A stretch of DNA of 64,000 nt, from assembly GCF_009707515.1 (NCBI RefSeq), contig NZ_WLYI01000032.1, positions 1 through 64,000 of the forward strand, written 5' to 3'. The notes beneath the pieces were generated by a model. That model did not search any database, was not told the origin of the DNA, and saw nothing but the letters and a program-made list of their open reading frames with translations. Positions 35,901 to 44,576 of the stretch are shown piece by piece. Both the position numbers and the translations under genes were made by a program. Source of the stretch: Pseudomonas karstica. GTDB taxonomy: Bacteria > Pseudomonadota > Gammaproteobacteria > Pseudomonadales > Pseudomonadaceae. How positions within the stretch are numbered: the stretch's first letter is position 1; every line of letters begins with the position of its first letter.

Positions 35901-36772
35901 ATGGCCTGGATCACCGGGACATTGCGGCGAAATGGTCGCAGGTGCGGCGCTTCAGGACTGGATTGGGCAAAGCCGGTGGTGTTGAGAATCACCGAGGCTT
36001 GCACCTCGTCCAGCCAATCCTCGACCAACATCAGGCAGCCGGGCTCTTTCAGGCTGGCCACCGCAATGGGCAGTGGGTTGAGCCCTGCGGCCTGCAAGCG
36101 CTGGCAGAACACATCGATAAACGCCGTGTTGGCCGCCTGCAAGTGAGAGCGGTAGAACAGCACGGCTGCCACCGGATTTTCAGCCTGCCAGTCGGCCTGC
36201 CAATCACCCAGGCTGGCATTGGCTTTATGTGGATGATAAATCGCCGTGCGCGGCAAGCTCTGTGGCTCGCCCCAGGGGTAGTCGCGTCCCAGGTAGCGCG
36301 TGGCCAGGCAACGGTAAAAGTTCAGGGCGTTGCCCAGGCCGCCTTGGCGCAGGAAGTGCCAGAGGCGGTCGCGTTCTTCGATGCCAACCGTGCTCAGGCC
36401 GCTGAGTTCCGGGTCTGGGCGATCATCACCCGGCACCAGAATCAGTTGCACGCCCCGCCCTGCCAACTCCACCAAACGTTCGATGCCATAACGCCAATAA
36501 CCGATCCCGCCGTGCAGCGAGATCAAGATGACTTTGGCATGGCGCAGCACTTCATCGACATACAAATCGACAGAGGCGTGGTTCTGCACCTGCATCGGGT
36601 TGGCCAGGCGCAGGCTCGGGTAGTTCTCAGGCAACTGCTGGAGCGCTTGGGCCAGCAACGCCAGGCTGGAGTCGCCACTGCACAGGACCACCAGGTCGGC
36701 CGGGGTTTGCCCAAGGTCGGCAATGTTGTCATCCGAAACAAAACCGCCGGGTTGAGTCCTGAGCAGGTGCAT
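32999..36772 (-). CDS. cobN: Cobaltochelatase subunit CobN
   Basis: The large subunit of the aerobic cobalt chelatase (class I, ATP-dependent), which binds hydrogenobyrinic acid a,c-diamide and performs Co2+ insertion, 1257 residues, the usual size. Motifs are [61 protein letters not shown] and [23 protein letters not shown], all hallmarks of CobN/BchH. The C-terminal part contains [17 protein letters not shown]. It begins 3 bases after the cobW stop and is followed by the chlI/D gene after a repeat. The cobalamin riboswitch ahead of cobW should control it. Confidence 0.96.
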   Translation of the reverse strand: [1257 protein letters not shown]

Positions 36773-36775
36773 GGC

Positions 36776-37843
36776 TTAAACGCTGAGCGCGGCGCGCAGT
36801 TGCGCTTCAAGCAGGCCGGCATCCAGCTCCTGGCCAATTAGCACCAGGTGGGTCGCGCGCGGTTCATCGGCACGCCATGCGCGGTCGAAGTGTTTGTCGA
36901 AACGGCTGCCCACGCCCTGGATCAGCAGGCGCATCGGTTTGTTGGGGATCGCCGCAAAACCCTTGACCCGCAGGATGCCGTGCTGGACCACCAATTGGGT
37001 CAGGGCATCGAGCAACAGGCTTTCGTCGGCCTGGGGCAGTTCGATGGAGATCGAATCGAAGGCATCGTGGTCGTGATCATGGTCATCTTCACCTTCATGA
37101 TGATGATCATGATGGCTGTGGCGGCCATCGATGTGCTCTTCGGAACCGGCACCCAGGCCAATCAACACATCCAGGGGCAAACGACCACTGCTGGCTTCGA
37201 TGACTTTCACCGCTGGCGGCAGTTCCTCGGTGACTTCCAGGCGCACCCGGGCCAGGTATTCGGGGCTGATCAGGTCGGTTTTGTTGAGAATCACCAGGTC
37301 GGCGCTGGCCAGTTGATCGGCGAACAGCTCGTGCAGCGGTGACTCGTGGTCCAGGTTCGGATCGAGTTTACGCATGGCGTCCACCTGATCCGGAAACGCA
37401 GCGAACGTACCTGCGGCCACGGCCGGGCTGTCGACCACAGTGATCACCGCGTCAACGGTGCAGGCGCTGCGAATTTCCGGCCACTGGAAGGCCTGGACCA
37501 AAGGCTTTGGCAAGGCCAGGCCCGAGGTTTCGATAAGGATGTGGTCGAGATCGCCGCGACGGGCCACCAATTCGCGCATTACCGGGAAGAACTCTTCCTG
37601 GACCGTGCAGCACAGGCAACCGTTGGCCAACTCGTAGACGCGGCCGCGGGCTTCTTCTTCCGTACAGCCGATTGCGCATTGCTTGAGGATTTCACCGTCA
37701 ATGCCCAACTCGCCAAACTCGTTGACGATCACCGCAATGCGGCGACCCTGGGCATTGTCGAGCATGTGGCGCAGCAAGGTGGTCTTGCCCGAACCGAGGA
37801 AGCCGGTAACGATGGTGACGGGGAGTTTGGCCAGTGTTTTCAT
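36776..37843 (-). CDS. cobW: CobW GTP-binding cobalt metallochaperone
   Basis: A G3E-family GTPase of 355 residues that supplies cobalt to the chelatase. The P-loop is GFLGSGKTTLL (about residues 14-24), the metal site is GCLCCTVQEEF (CxCC motif), and the switch region has ILIETSGLALPKPL. NKTD at about residue 190 is the G4 motif. A His/Asp-rich loop (HSHHDHHHEGEDDHDHDHD) lies before the C-terminal CobW_C domain. ATG 37843 was chosen because MKTLAKLPVTIVTGFLGSGK is the family N-terminus. It is the first gene of cobW-cobN-chlI/D under the minus-strand riboswitch. Confidence 0.95.
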   Translation of the reverse strand: MKTLAKLPVTIVTGFLGSGKTTLLRHMLDNAQGRRIAVIVNEFGELGIDGEILKQCAIGCTEEEARGRVYELANGCLCCTVQEEFFPVMRELVARRGDLDHILIETSGLALPKPLVQAFQWPEIRSACTVDAVITVVDSPAVAAGTFAAFPDQVDAMRKLDPNLDHESPLHELFADQLASADLVILNKTDLISPEYLARVRLEVTEELPPAVKVIEASSGRLPLDVLIGLGAGSEEHIDGRHSHHDHHHEGEDDHDHDHDAFDSISIELPQADESLLLDALTQLVVQHGILRVKGFAAIPNKPMRLLIQGVGSRFDKHFDRAWRADEPRATHLVLIGQELDAGLLEAQLRAALSV

Positions 37844-37952
37844 CGGATGCCCTTGGAGGCGGGCATACGGGACGACAGGCCCTGCGACGGTGCGCAGCAG
37901 CCCATTTCGCCACCGGATCACCCCGCCCGGTTGAAAGTTGAGAAACAGTTGC

Positions 37953-38140
37953 GAGGCAGGTCTCCTGGCTTAGGGCGTGCAGGTCCAGGGACCGGCGCTG
38001 ACTGCGCCTTCCCGCCTTGTTCAGGCAGTGGCGTGGCAGTCAGATAAACCCTTTACAGTTGCGGGGGCAGCCGCGGCATCGACCGCGTTCCCTTCTTAGC
38101 TTCGGCCTGGGCCGAAGAACCTCGAGGGTGCAAGGCTACA
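37953..38140 (-). ncRNA. Cobalamin riboswitch controlling cobW-cobN-chlI/D
   Basis: On the minus strand the core GCTGCCCCCGCAACTGTAA and the closing helix AAGCCAGGAGACCTGCCT (at about 37956-37973) are the conserved elements of the AdoCbl riboswitch. The 5' part starts near GCACCCTCGAGGTTC. The aptamer ends about 110 bases before the cobW ATG, leaving room for an expression platform that would shut the operon down when B12 is plentiful. Boundaries are approximate. Confidence 0.92.
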
Positions 38141-38192
38141 GGGGCTCAGTCAATTTGACTACCGTCCCTCGCCCATGCTCTCCTACACATCT

Positions 38193-38380
38193 TGTTTCGG
38201 GTGCCCTTCACAGGGTGAAACGGGAAACCGGTGAGTCATGCGCGCATGATCAGTCCGGTGCTGCCCCCGCAACGGTAAGCGAGCGAAGCATCAGAGCCAC
38301 TGTGCCTACGGCATGGGAAGGCGATGCTTTTTGGATGCTTTTTCTACAAGCAGCCCCTCGCAAGCCCGGAGACCGGCCCG
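38193..38380 (+). ncRNA. Cobalamin riboswitch controlling cbtB-cbtA-cobE-cobM
   Basis: On the plus strand the aptamer begins TTTCGGGTGCCCTTCACAGG (about 38195) and has the core GTGCTGCCCCCGCAACGGTA near 38262-38281. It closes with CAAGCCCGGAGACCGGCC at about 38361-38378. It lies 112 bases before cbtB. Together with the minus-strand riboswitch only about 50 bases away it forms a divergent pair. Boundaries are approximate. Confidence 0.93.
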
Positions 38381-38491
38381 AAAAAACCAGATAACAAACC
38401 CGCGGTGGGCGGGCGCTGTTAAGACTCTGCGTGCCCGGCTCGCAGGGCTTTCATGCGCTCGTTTCACCCTGACACTCGAAAGGGACGCGCC

Positions 38492-38680
38492 ATGTCAATC
38501 ATCAGCAGCACCTCACACACCGCCAGCAACACCGCCACCTTGAGCCAACGCCTGATTGGCGCCATCGGTGCATCGATCCTGGGTGCCAGCCTTGTGTATT
38601 TCGCCGGTTTTTCCCATATCGAAGCGGTGCACAATGCCGCCCACGACACCCGTCATAGCGCCGCGTTTCCATGCCATTGA
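38492..38680 (+). CDS. cbtB: CbtB, cobalt transporter subunit
   Basis: A 62-residue membrane protein with one transmembrane helix (LIGAIGASILGASLVYFAGF, about residues 20-39) and a short C-terminal tail carrying several His (EAVHNAAHDTRHSAAFPCH), the likely metal-binding motif of CbtB. CbtA/CbtB are proposed cobalt transporters found under B12 riboswitches. ATG 38492 is preceded by AAGGGACG. It is the first gene after the plus-strand riboswitch and lies 11 bases before cbtA. Confidence 0.92.
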   Translation: MSIISSTSHTASNTATLSQRLIGAIGASILGASLVYFAGFSHIEAVHNAAHDTRHSAAFPCH

Positions 38681-38691
38681 GACCTGCCGAC

Positions 38692-39393
38692 ATGATCAAG
38701 CGTATTGTGCAAACCGCAGGTTTTACCGGCCTGCTGGCAGCCTTGTTGCTGACCCTGCTGCAAAGCTTCTGGGTCGCGCCACTGATTCTCCAGGCGGAAG
38801 CCTTCGAAAAGGCCCCGGCCACCCAAGTGCATGAACATGCCGATGGCGCGGCCGCCGCTCACAGCCACGACGCGGAAGCATGGGAGCCCGAAGACGGCTG
38901 GCAGCGCGTGCTGTCCACCACCGGCGGCAACCTGGTGGTCGCGGTAGGTTTTGCCCTGATGCTGGCCGGGCTCTACACCTTGCGTGCCCCGACCCGTACT
39001 GCCCAGGGCCTGTTGTGGGGCTTGGCTGGCTATGCCACCTTCGTATTGGCGCCAACCCTTGGCTTGCCTCCTGAGCTTCCGGGTACCGCTGCGGCTGACC
39101 TGGCGCAACGGCAAATCTGGTGGGTCGGCACTGCGGCCTCCACCGCTGCCGGTATTGCGTTGGTTGTGTTCGGTCGCAACTGGTTGCTGAAAGTGTTCGG
39201 CGTGGCGATTCTGGTGGTACCTCACGTAATTGGCGCGCCGCAGCCGGAAGTCCACTCGATGCTCGCGCCTGAAGCCCTGGAAGCGCAGTTCAAGATTGCC
39301 TCGCAACTGACTAACGTGGCGTTCTGGCTGGCGCTGGGCTTGATCAGCGCCTGGCTGTTTCGCCGCAACCGCGACGAGCAGTACTCGGCATGA
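38692..39393 (+). CDS. cbtA: CbtA, cobalt transporter subunit
   Basis: A multi-span inner-membrane protein of 233 residues, the partner of CbtB in predicted cobalt uptake. About six hydrophobic segments are seen. A His-rich loop, HEHADGAAAAHSHDAEAWEPEDGWQR (quoted in part: HEHADGAAAAHSH), lies between the first two. WWVGTAASTAAGIAL and LLKVFGVAILVVPHVIGAPQPE are family-like. ATG 38692 was preferred over 38671, which would overlap cbtB. Its stop overlaps the cobE start (ATGA, 39390-39393). Confidence 0.9.
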   Translation: MIKRIVQTAGFTGLLAALLLTLLQSFWVAPLILQAEAFEKAPATQVHEHADGAAAAHSHDAEAWEPEDGWQRVLSTTGGNLVVAVGFALMLAGLYTLRAPTRTAQGLLWGLAGYATFVLAPTLGLPPELPGTAAADLAQRQIWWVGTAASTAAGIALVVFGRNWLLKVFGVAILVVPHVIGAPQPEVHSMLAPEALEAQFKIASQLTNVAFWLALGLISAWLFRRNRDEQYSA

Positions 39394-39794
39394 ATACCGC
39401 GCCGGCCCTGGTGGTCGGCCTGGGGTGCCAGCGGGGGTGCGACGTCGACACCCTGCTGGACCTGTTCAATACCACCCTCAAGGCCCATGGGATCGATCGC
39501 CAGCGTATCAGCGCACTTGCCAGTATCGACCGCAAGCAAGCTGAGCCAGGATTACTGGCGCTGGCCAAGCTCCTGAACCTGCCACTGCGGTTTTTCAGTG
39601 CCGAGCAATTGATGGCTTATACGTCGCGACTGAGCCATAAATCGGCTGCCGCCTACGCCCATACCGGTTGCCATGGAGTCGCCGAAAGCGCTGCCCTGGC
39701 CCTGGCCGAGCAATTGGGCCAACTCCCCGCCACACTGCTGATCACCCGCCAAAAAATCGCCCGGGCGACCTTCGCATTGGCGTGCACCGGCTAA
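39390..39794 (+). CDS. cobE: CobE, cobalamin biosynthesis protein
   Basis: A 134-residue CobE/GbiG C-terminal family protein. The N-terminus ALVVGLGCQRGCDVDTLLDLF and the motifs ASIDRKQAEPGLLALAKLLNLPLRFFSAEQL and GCHGVAESAALALAE define it. CobE is required in the aerobic route, possibly in handling a ring-contracted precorrin intermediate; its exact role is not settled. It is coupled to cbtA by an ATGA overlap and is followed by cobM after 81 bases. Confidence 0.92.
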   Translation: MNTAPALVVGLGCQRGCDVDTLLDLFNTTLKAHGIDRQRISALASIDRKQAEPGLLALAKLLNLPLRFFSAEQLMAYTSRLSHKSAAAYAHTGCHGVAESAALALAEQLGQLPATLLITRQKIARATFALACTG

Positions 39795-39875
39795 ACCCCC
39801 GATAATCGTGCCCCTTGATCATGAGCGATCTTCATCTGAAGCCTTGCTCGCACGCGTTTGCACAGGAAAGTAACC

Positions 39876-40622
39876 ATGACTGTCTTTTTCATCGGTGCCG
39901 GCCCCGGCGACCCGGAACTGATCACCGTCAAGGGTCAACGGCTGATTCATCGCTGCCCGGTGATCATCTATGCCGGCTCCCTTGTCCCGGCAGCCGTACT
40001 GGAAGGCCATCAAGCTGAACAGGTGGTTAACAGCGCTGAGCTGCACCTGGAACAGATCATCGAGCTGATGCGGGCCGCCCATGAAAAAGGCCAGGATGTA
40101 GCGCGGGTGCATTCCGGCGACCCGAGCCTGTATGGCGCGATTGGCGAGCAAATCCGCTGCTTGAGGGCGCGAGGCATTCCATTCCAGATCATCCCGGGCG
40201 TGACAGCGGTGGCTGCTTGCGCGGCACTGCTGGAAACTGAGCTGACCCTGCCGGACATCGCCCAGAGCGTGATCCTGACCCGTTATGCCGATAAAACCAC
40301 AATGCCAGCGGGTGAAGCCTTCAACAGCCTGGCGCAGCATGGCACCACCATGGCGATTCATCTGGGGGTCAATCACCTGGAAAGGATCGTCACCGAACTG
40401 CTGCCGCACTATGGCGCAGACTGCCCGATCGCCGTGGTGCATCGAGCCACATGGCCGGATCAGGATTGGGCTATCGGGACGTTGGCGGATATTGCCCAGA
40501 AGGTTGCTGCCAAGGGCTTCAGGCGTACCGCGTTGATCGTCGTGGGCCGGGTGTTGGCCAGCGACAGCTTCAGCGAGTCATCGCTGTATCGTGCAGGACA
40601 TGCCCACCTTTATCGACCTTGA
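39876..40622 (+). CDS. cobM: Precorrin-4 C11-methyltransferase
   Basis: Transfers a methyl group from SAM to C-11 of precorrin-4, yielding precorrin-5, 248 residues. The tetrapyrrole methyltransferase features are VFFIGAGPGDPELITVKGQRLI (N-terminal glycine-rich loop), VARVHSGDPSLYGAIGEQIR (about residues 75-94), IPGVTAVAACAALL and VHRATWPDQ. ATG 39876 has AGGAAAG 5 bases upstream; an in-frame ATG at 39858 lies before that site. It is the last gene of the riboswitch-controlled operon, followed by a repeat and a terminator. Other corrin-ring genes are not in this window. Confidence 0.95.
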   Translation: MTVFFIGAGPGDPELITVKGQRLIHRCPVIIYAGSLVPAAVLEGHQAEQVVNSAELHLEQIIELMRAAHEKGQDVARVHSGDPSLYGAIGEQIRCLRARGIPFQIIPGVTAVAACAALLETELTLPDIAQSVILTRYADKTTMPAGEAFNSLAQHGTTMAIHLGVNHLERIVTELLPHYGADCPIAVVHRATWPDQDWAIGTLADIAQKVAAKGFRRTALIVVGRVLASDSFSESSLYRAGHAHLYRP

Positions 40623-40624
40623 AA

Positions 40625-40680
40625 AGCGGACGCAGAGCGTCCAGGGATGCGTTCCCACGCAGAGCGTGGGAACGATCATC
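40625..40680. repeat. Short GTTCCCACGCAGAGCG-type intergenic repeat
   Basis: GCGGACGCAGAGCGTCC and GTTCCCACGCAGAGCGTGGG, then AACGATCA, are related to the element at 32891-32998. They lie directly after the cobM stop and before the terminator, so both cob transcription units carry this repeat at an intergenic junction. Confidence 0.78.
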
Positions 40681-40699
40681 CACGATCATCCAGGCATAA

Positions 40700-40728
40700 A
40701 AAACGGCGCTCACGGGCGCCGTTTTTTT
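40700..40728. terminator. Bidirectional terminator between cobM and nfuA
   Basis: ACGGCGC (40703-40709) and GCGCCGT (40716-40722) pair around a 6-base loop and are flanked by A residues on the left and seven T residues on the right. It can end transcription from cobM and, in reverse, from the convergent nfuA. Confidence 0.9.
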
Positions 40729-40748
40729 GTCCGCAGCGAACACCTTAC

Positions 40749-41342
<594 letters not shown>

Positions 41343-41419
41343 TCACAGGCTTGCCCGCAGTTTACGCCAAATTATTACGGAGGTACAAAGTCCTAGTGTT
41401 TTTGTCGGGATACGGTTTT

Positions 41420-42112
41420 TTTGGGGGGTGGGGTTGGGGGGGCATATCCGTTGCTGCGGTTACGGCTGCGTATGGTTCCGCCCTTACGGCGGGTCACTTT
41501 CGAAAAGCGCGAAAGTAACCAAAGCGCTCTTGCCCCAACACTCGGTGCCTCGCCTAGGCTCGGCATGCCCGAACGCAGGCATTACTCCGTGGGCCGCCGC
41601 GACGGGCCATCCATGGCCCAACACGGCTAAACCGGCGTCCTGCCGGTTTGCCCACTGCGTAATACCTGCGTTCGGCCAGCGTGGTTTAACGGGGCGCCTA
41701 GATCAAAAACAGAGCAAAAGCGAGGCGGCCTGACAGCCGACCTATCCTCTGAAGCGTACGCGCTGTTGCTCTTGCCCTGACGTCCTTATTCGCTGACGAA
41801 GTCAGCACTCTCTTGATCTGGCTGTTGATCTTGATCTAGGCGCCCCGTTAAACCACGATGGCCGGAGTCCGGCATTGATTCGGGGGGTAAACCGGCAGGA
41901 CGCCGGTTTAGCCGCACTGGGCCAGGGATGGCCCATTGCGGCGGCCCCCCGGATCAATGTCGGACTGCGGGCATGCCGAGCCACAGCGAGGCACCAAGTG
42001 GTGGGGCAAGAGCCCTTTGCTTACTTTGGGGCTTTTCCAAAGTGAGTCGCTGTAAAAGCGAAACCAATAGCCGCCGTGACCGCAGCAACGGATATGCCCC
42101 CAATCCCACCCC
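41420..42112. repeat. Large imperfect palindrome of two roughly 300-base repeat copies
   Basis: The left arm (about 41420-41730) and right arm (about 41822-42112) are inverted copies. Shared landmarks include CATATCCGTTGCTGCGGT, CTCTTGCCCCA, CTCGGCATGCCC, TAAACCGGCGTCCTGCCGGT and GTTTAACGGGGCGCCTAGAT, interrupted by mismatches. The spacer of about 90 bases holds a separate inverted segment. Each arm has its own hairpin (ACCGGCGTCCTGCCGGT). The gene-free stretch 41334-42122 is almost wholly this element; open frames in it are not supported as genes. Confidence 0.88.
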
Positions 42113-42122
42113 CAACAACCAC

Positions 42123-44414
42123 CTACAAATTCTCATACCGATTCATATCCAACACCCCCTCTTCCACCGGCGTGGACTCCCGGATGTACCGCGACAAGTC
42201 ATGAAAATACTGCCAAAACTGCGGATGACTACGGCGAATCCCCCACCGATCCACAATTGCCTCAAACCGCTTCGCATCCTTGGCATTTTCCATCGCCGCC
42301 ACAAACTCCGGCACTTCCTCAGCCGGAATATTGAACATGAAATTCGGATAGCTACTCAGCACCCCCGGATAAATCGTCACCGTATCCAGCCCCGGCTGAT
42401 AGCGATAAGCCTCACCCAACATAAACGCCACATTACTGTGCGCCCGGTTACGCAACAGGCTATAGACCTCACGCTTACCACTGCGAGTCTCGATCCGTAG
42501 CATCGTAGCCTCCGGCAGTTGCTCAATCACCTTGAGCCCAGCCGCCGGTCGCGAGGTCAATCGGCTCAAGGCCTGTTCAGCATCCCGCAGCACCGGATCA
42601 ATACCTGGACGTGAACAATAGGCACTGACACACCGGTTGATCGGGTCCGGGCTGACGTTCAGCTCGCCATAACGGGCCAGCAGTTGGTTGGCAAAGTCGC
42701 GCTTGGGGTCCTTTTCATCCAGCGCCAGGCCAGTGGGCTTGTTATCGTCGATGGCTTCATAGTCCAGCCACAGCTTGACCTTGCCACTATTCTGATACCA
42801 ATCGTCGAGGAAACCCTCCCGGGTGTCGGCGGGCATCAGGCGCAGGAAATTCTGTTCGGCACCGTTACGGATCAGGTCGAAATACAGCCGAGTCTGCGCC
42901 TGATGGGAGACGTTGCCAAAGACATCGAAGTTGACCGCCAACTGGTAATAAGTGCGCTCCAGCAACGGGTAGTCGAAAAGCCACATCGTTTGCGGGACTT
43001 CGCCGATCAGCCCCTTGTTCACCGCAGCGCTGTCGAAGTGACGGAAGATCGATAACAACGCATTATCGTTACCCGCCCACAAGGTTGACCAGCCGGGCGG
43101 CGATAAGTCCGTGTAGCTGTCGCGGCGCAGAGCCTCATAGGCGTTGCGCTTGTCGCGGTAAGCCAGCCACAGGCTCAGTACACTGCCCACGTCATCGTTC
43201 TGCCCCGGCATCGCCAGCAATGGCGTGGCTTGGCCACGGTAGCGCGCATCGGTGATGTACAGGTCATGCTCAGGATCCTGGAACAGGGTCCAGAAGTTGT
43301 CGCGAATAACATCCGTGGCAATCTGTCCGCGGCACACGGGGCCGCGAATAAAGGTGCGCACGAAGTATTCGGCGTTATCCAGCATGAACTGGTAACGGGC
43401 CTTGGCCGGGATGGCTTCGAAGGTCTCGAAGGGATTGGCCCGGCGCCCTGGCCCGTAGCCCGGCAGTGCATTGACCTGCCAGTCGCCGGCGTAGAACAAC
43501 GACTTGACCCGGGCCATTTTCTCGGCACTAAACGGATAGGTGATGTGCGTCTTGTGCACGATCACCCCTTGAACCGGCCACAGGCGATAGTACACCTGAG
43601 TCCCCGGATCATCATTGGGGCGACGGGTGTTGATCAAGTCAATCGGCTGGCCACTGGGGGTTCTGGAGCGTACCCACTGGAAAAAATGCCCCGGCTCGCT
43701 GCCTTCAAAATAGATATGCGCCAGGAACAGATGCTCGTACAGCCAGCGCGCCACCAAGCTTTCCCGGGCGCCAGGTTGGTTGAACAGGTTTTCCCACTGC
43801 TGGACCTGCAGCGCTTCCTTCGCGCTGGGTGCCAGGCCTTGTTCGTCGATCGGGGCTCCGGAGGCCAGCCAGCGTTGCAGGGTCTGGTACTGCTGGTCGG
43901 TCAGCCCGGTGACGGCCAGGGGCATGCCTTCCCTGGGGTGAGCGCCGGCATAGGCCTCGAACTCTCCAGGCAATGGGCACATATTCTCGCGATTCAGGCC
44001 CAGGACGATGTCGTCTGGCAACTTGGCATTGGGCTGCAGGGGCACCTTATGCCCCAACTCCAGCATCCGCGCCATCAACGCCGCCTGGCTACCCTGGGCG
44101 TCGAGCACCGAGCCAAAGCCCTGGCGCTGCCAGGCGGCCTTGCCGAAAGCGTCATAGAACAAACGGGTGGGCTGCGTTGCCTTGCCGCGCTCGCCGTCGT
44201 AGACCGGAACCTTGGTGGCCCCTCGCGCAACCCCTTCACCGCTGCCCAGGTTGAGCTGACAGGCCGAATCGTAGCAGGCGTGGCAAGCCACGCACTTCTG
44301 GGTAAAGATCGGTTGAATGTCCCGGGCATAGGAAATCGCCGGGGCAGGACCCTGGGCCTGGGTGCTGCTGGCAATCAGCAATAGGAAAGTGCTGATGATG
44401 AGGCGATGCGACAT
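42123..44414 (-). CDS. cti: Fatty acid cis/trans isomerase (Cti)
   Basis: A periplasmic c-type-cytochrome enzyme of 763 residues that converts cis to trans unsaturated fatty acids in membrane phospholipids during solvent or heat stress in Pseudomonas and relatives. The signal peptide covers about residues 1-20. The haem-binding motif CVACHACYDSACQLNLG (CxxCH, about residues 42-46) follows PIFTQK. Conserved family stretches include GSEPGHFFQWVRSRTPSG, ITYPFSAEKMARV and RGPVCRGQIATDVI. Monocistronic. The stop is right beside the palindrome. Confidence 0.95.
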   Translation of the reverse strand: MSHRLIISTFLLLIASSTQAQGPAPAISYARDIQPIFTQKCVACHACYDSACQLNLGSGEGVARGATKVPVYDGERGKATQPTRLFYDAFGKAAWQRQGFGSVLDAQGSQAALMARMLELGHKVPLQPNAKLPDDIVLGLNRENMCPLPGEFEAYAGAHPREGMPLAVTGLTDQQYQTLQRWLASGAPIDEQGLAPSAKEALQVQQWENLFNQPGARESLVARWLYEHLFLAHIYFEGSEPGHFFQWVRSRTPSGQPIDLINTRRPNDDPGTQVYYRLWPVQGVIVHKTHITYPFSAEKMARVKSLFYAGDWQVNALPGYGPGRRANPFETFEAIPAKARYQFMLDNAEYFVRTFIRGPVCRGQIATDVIRDNFWTLFQDPEHDLYITDARYRGQATPLLAMPGQNDDVGSVLSLWLAYRDKRNAYEALRRDSYTDLSPPGWSTLWAGNDNALLSIFRHFDSAAVNKGLIGEVPQTMWLFDYPLLERTYYQLAVNFDVFGNVSHQAQTRLYFDLIRNGAEQNFLRLMPADTREGFLDDWYQNSGKVKLWLDYEAIDDNKPTGLALDEKDPKRDFANQLLARYGELNVSPDPINRCVSAYCSRPGIDPVLRDAEQALSRLTSRPAAGLKVIEQLPEATMLRIETRSGKREVYSLLRNRAHSNVAFMLGEAYRYQPGLDTVTIYPGVLSSYPNFMFNIPAEEVPEFVAAMENAKDAKRFEAIVDRWGIRRSHPQFWQYFHDLSRYIRESTPVEEGVLDMNRYENL

Positions 44415-44576
44415 GTTCCCGGTCCCGATTCAATGCGTGTGATAAACCGGGCGATTCTACCGAGGTACTGCCACCACCAACATGAGCGATATTCATGCAA
44501 ACCCCGAACATACTCAAAAAGCGCACAGGTTTGTTATGATCCATACCCTTCGTAATCGCCTGACCAGAGTAGTCCC

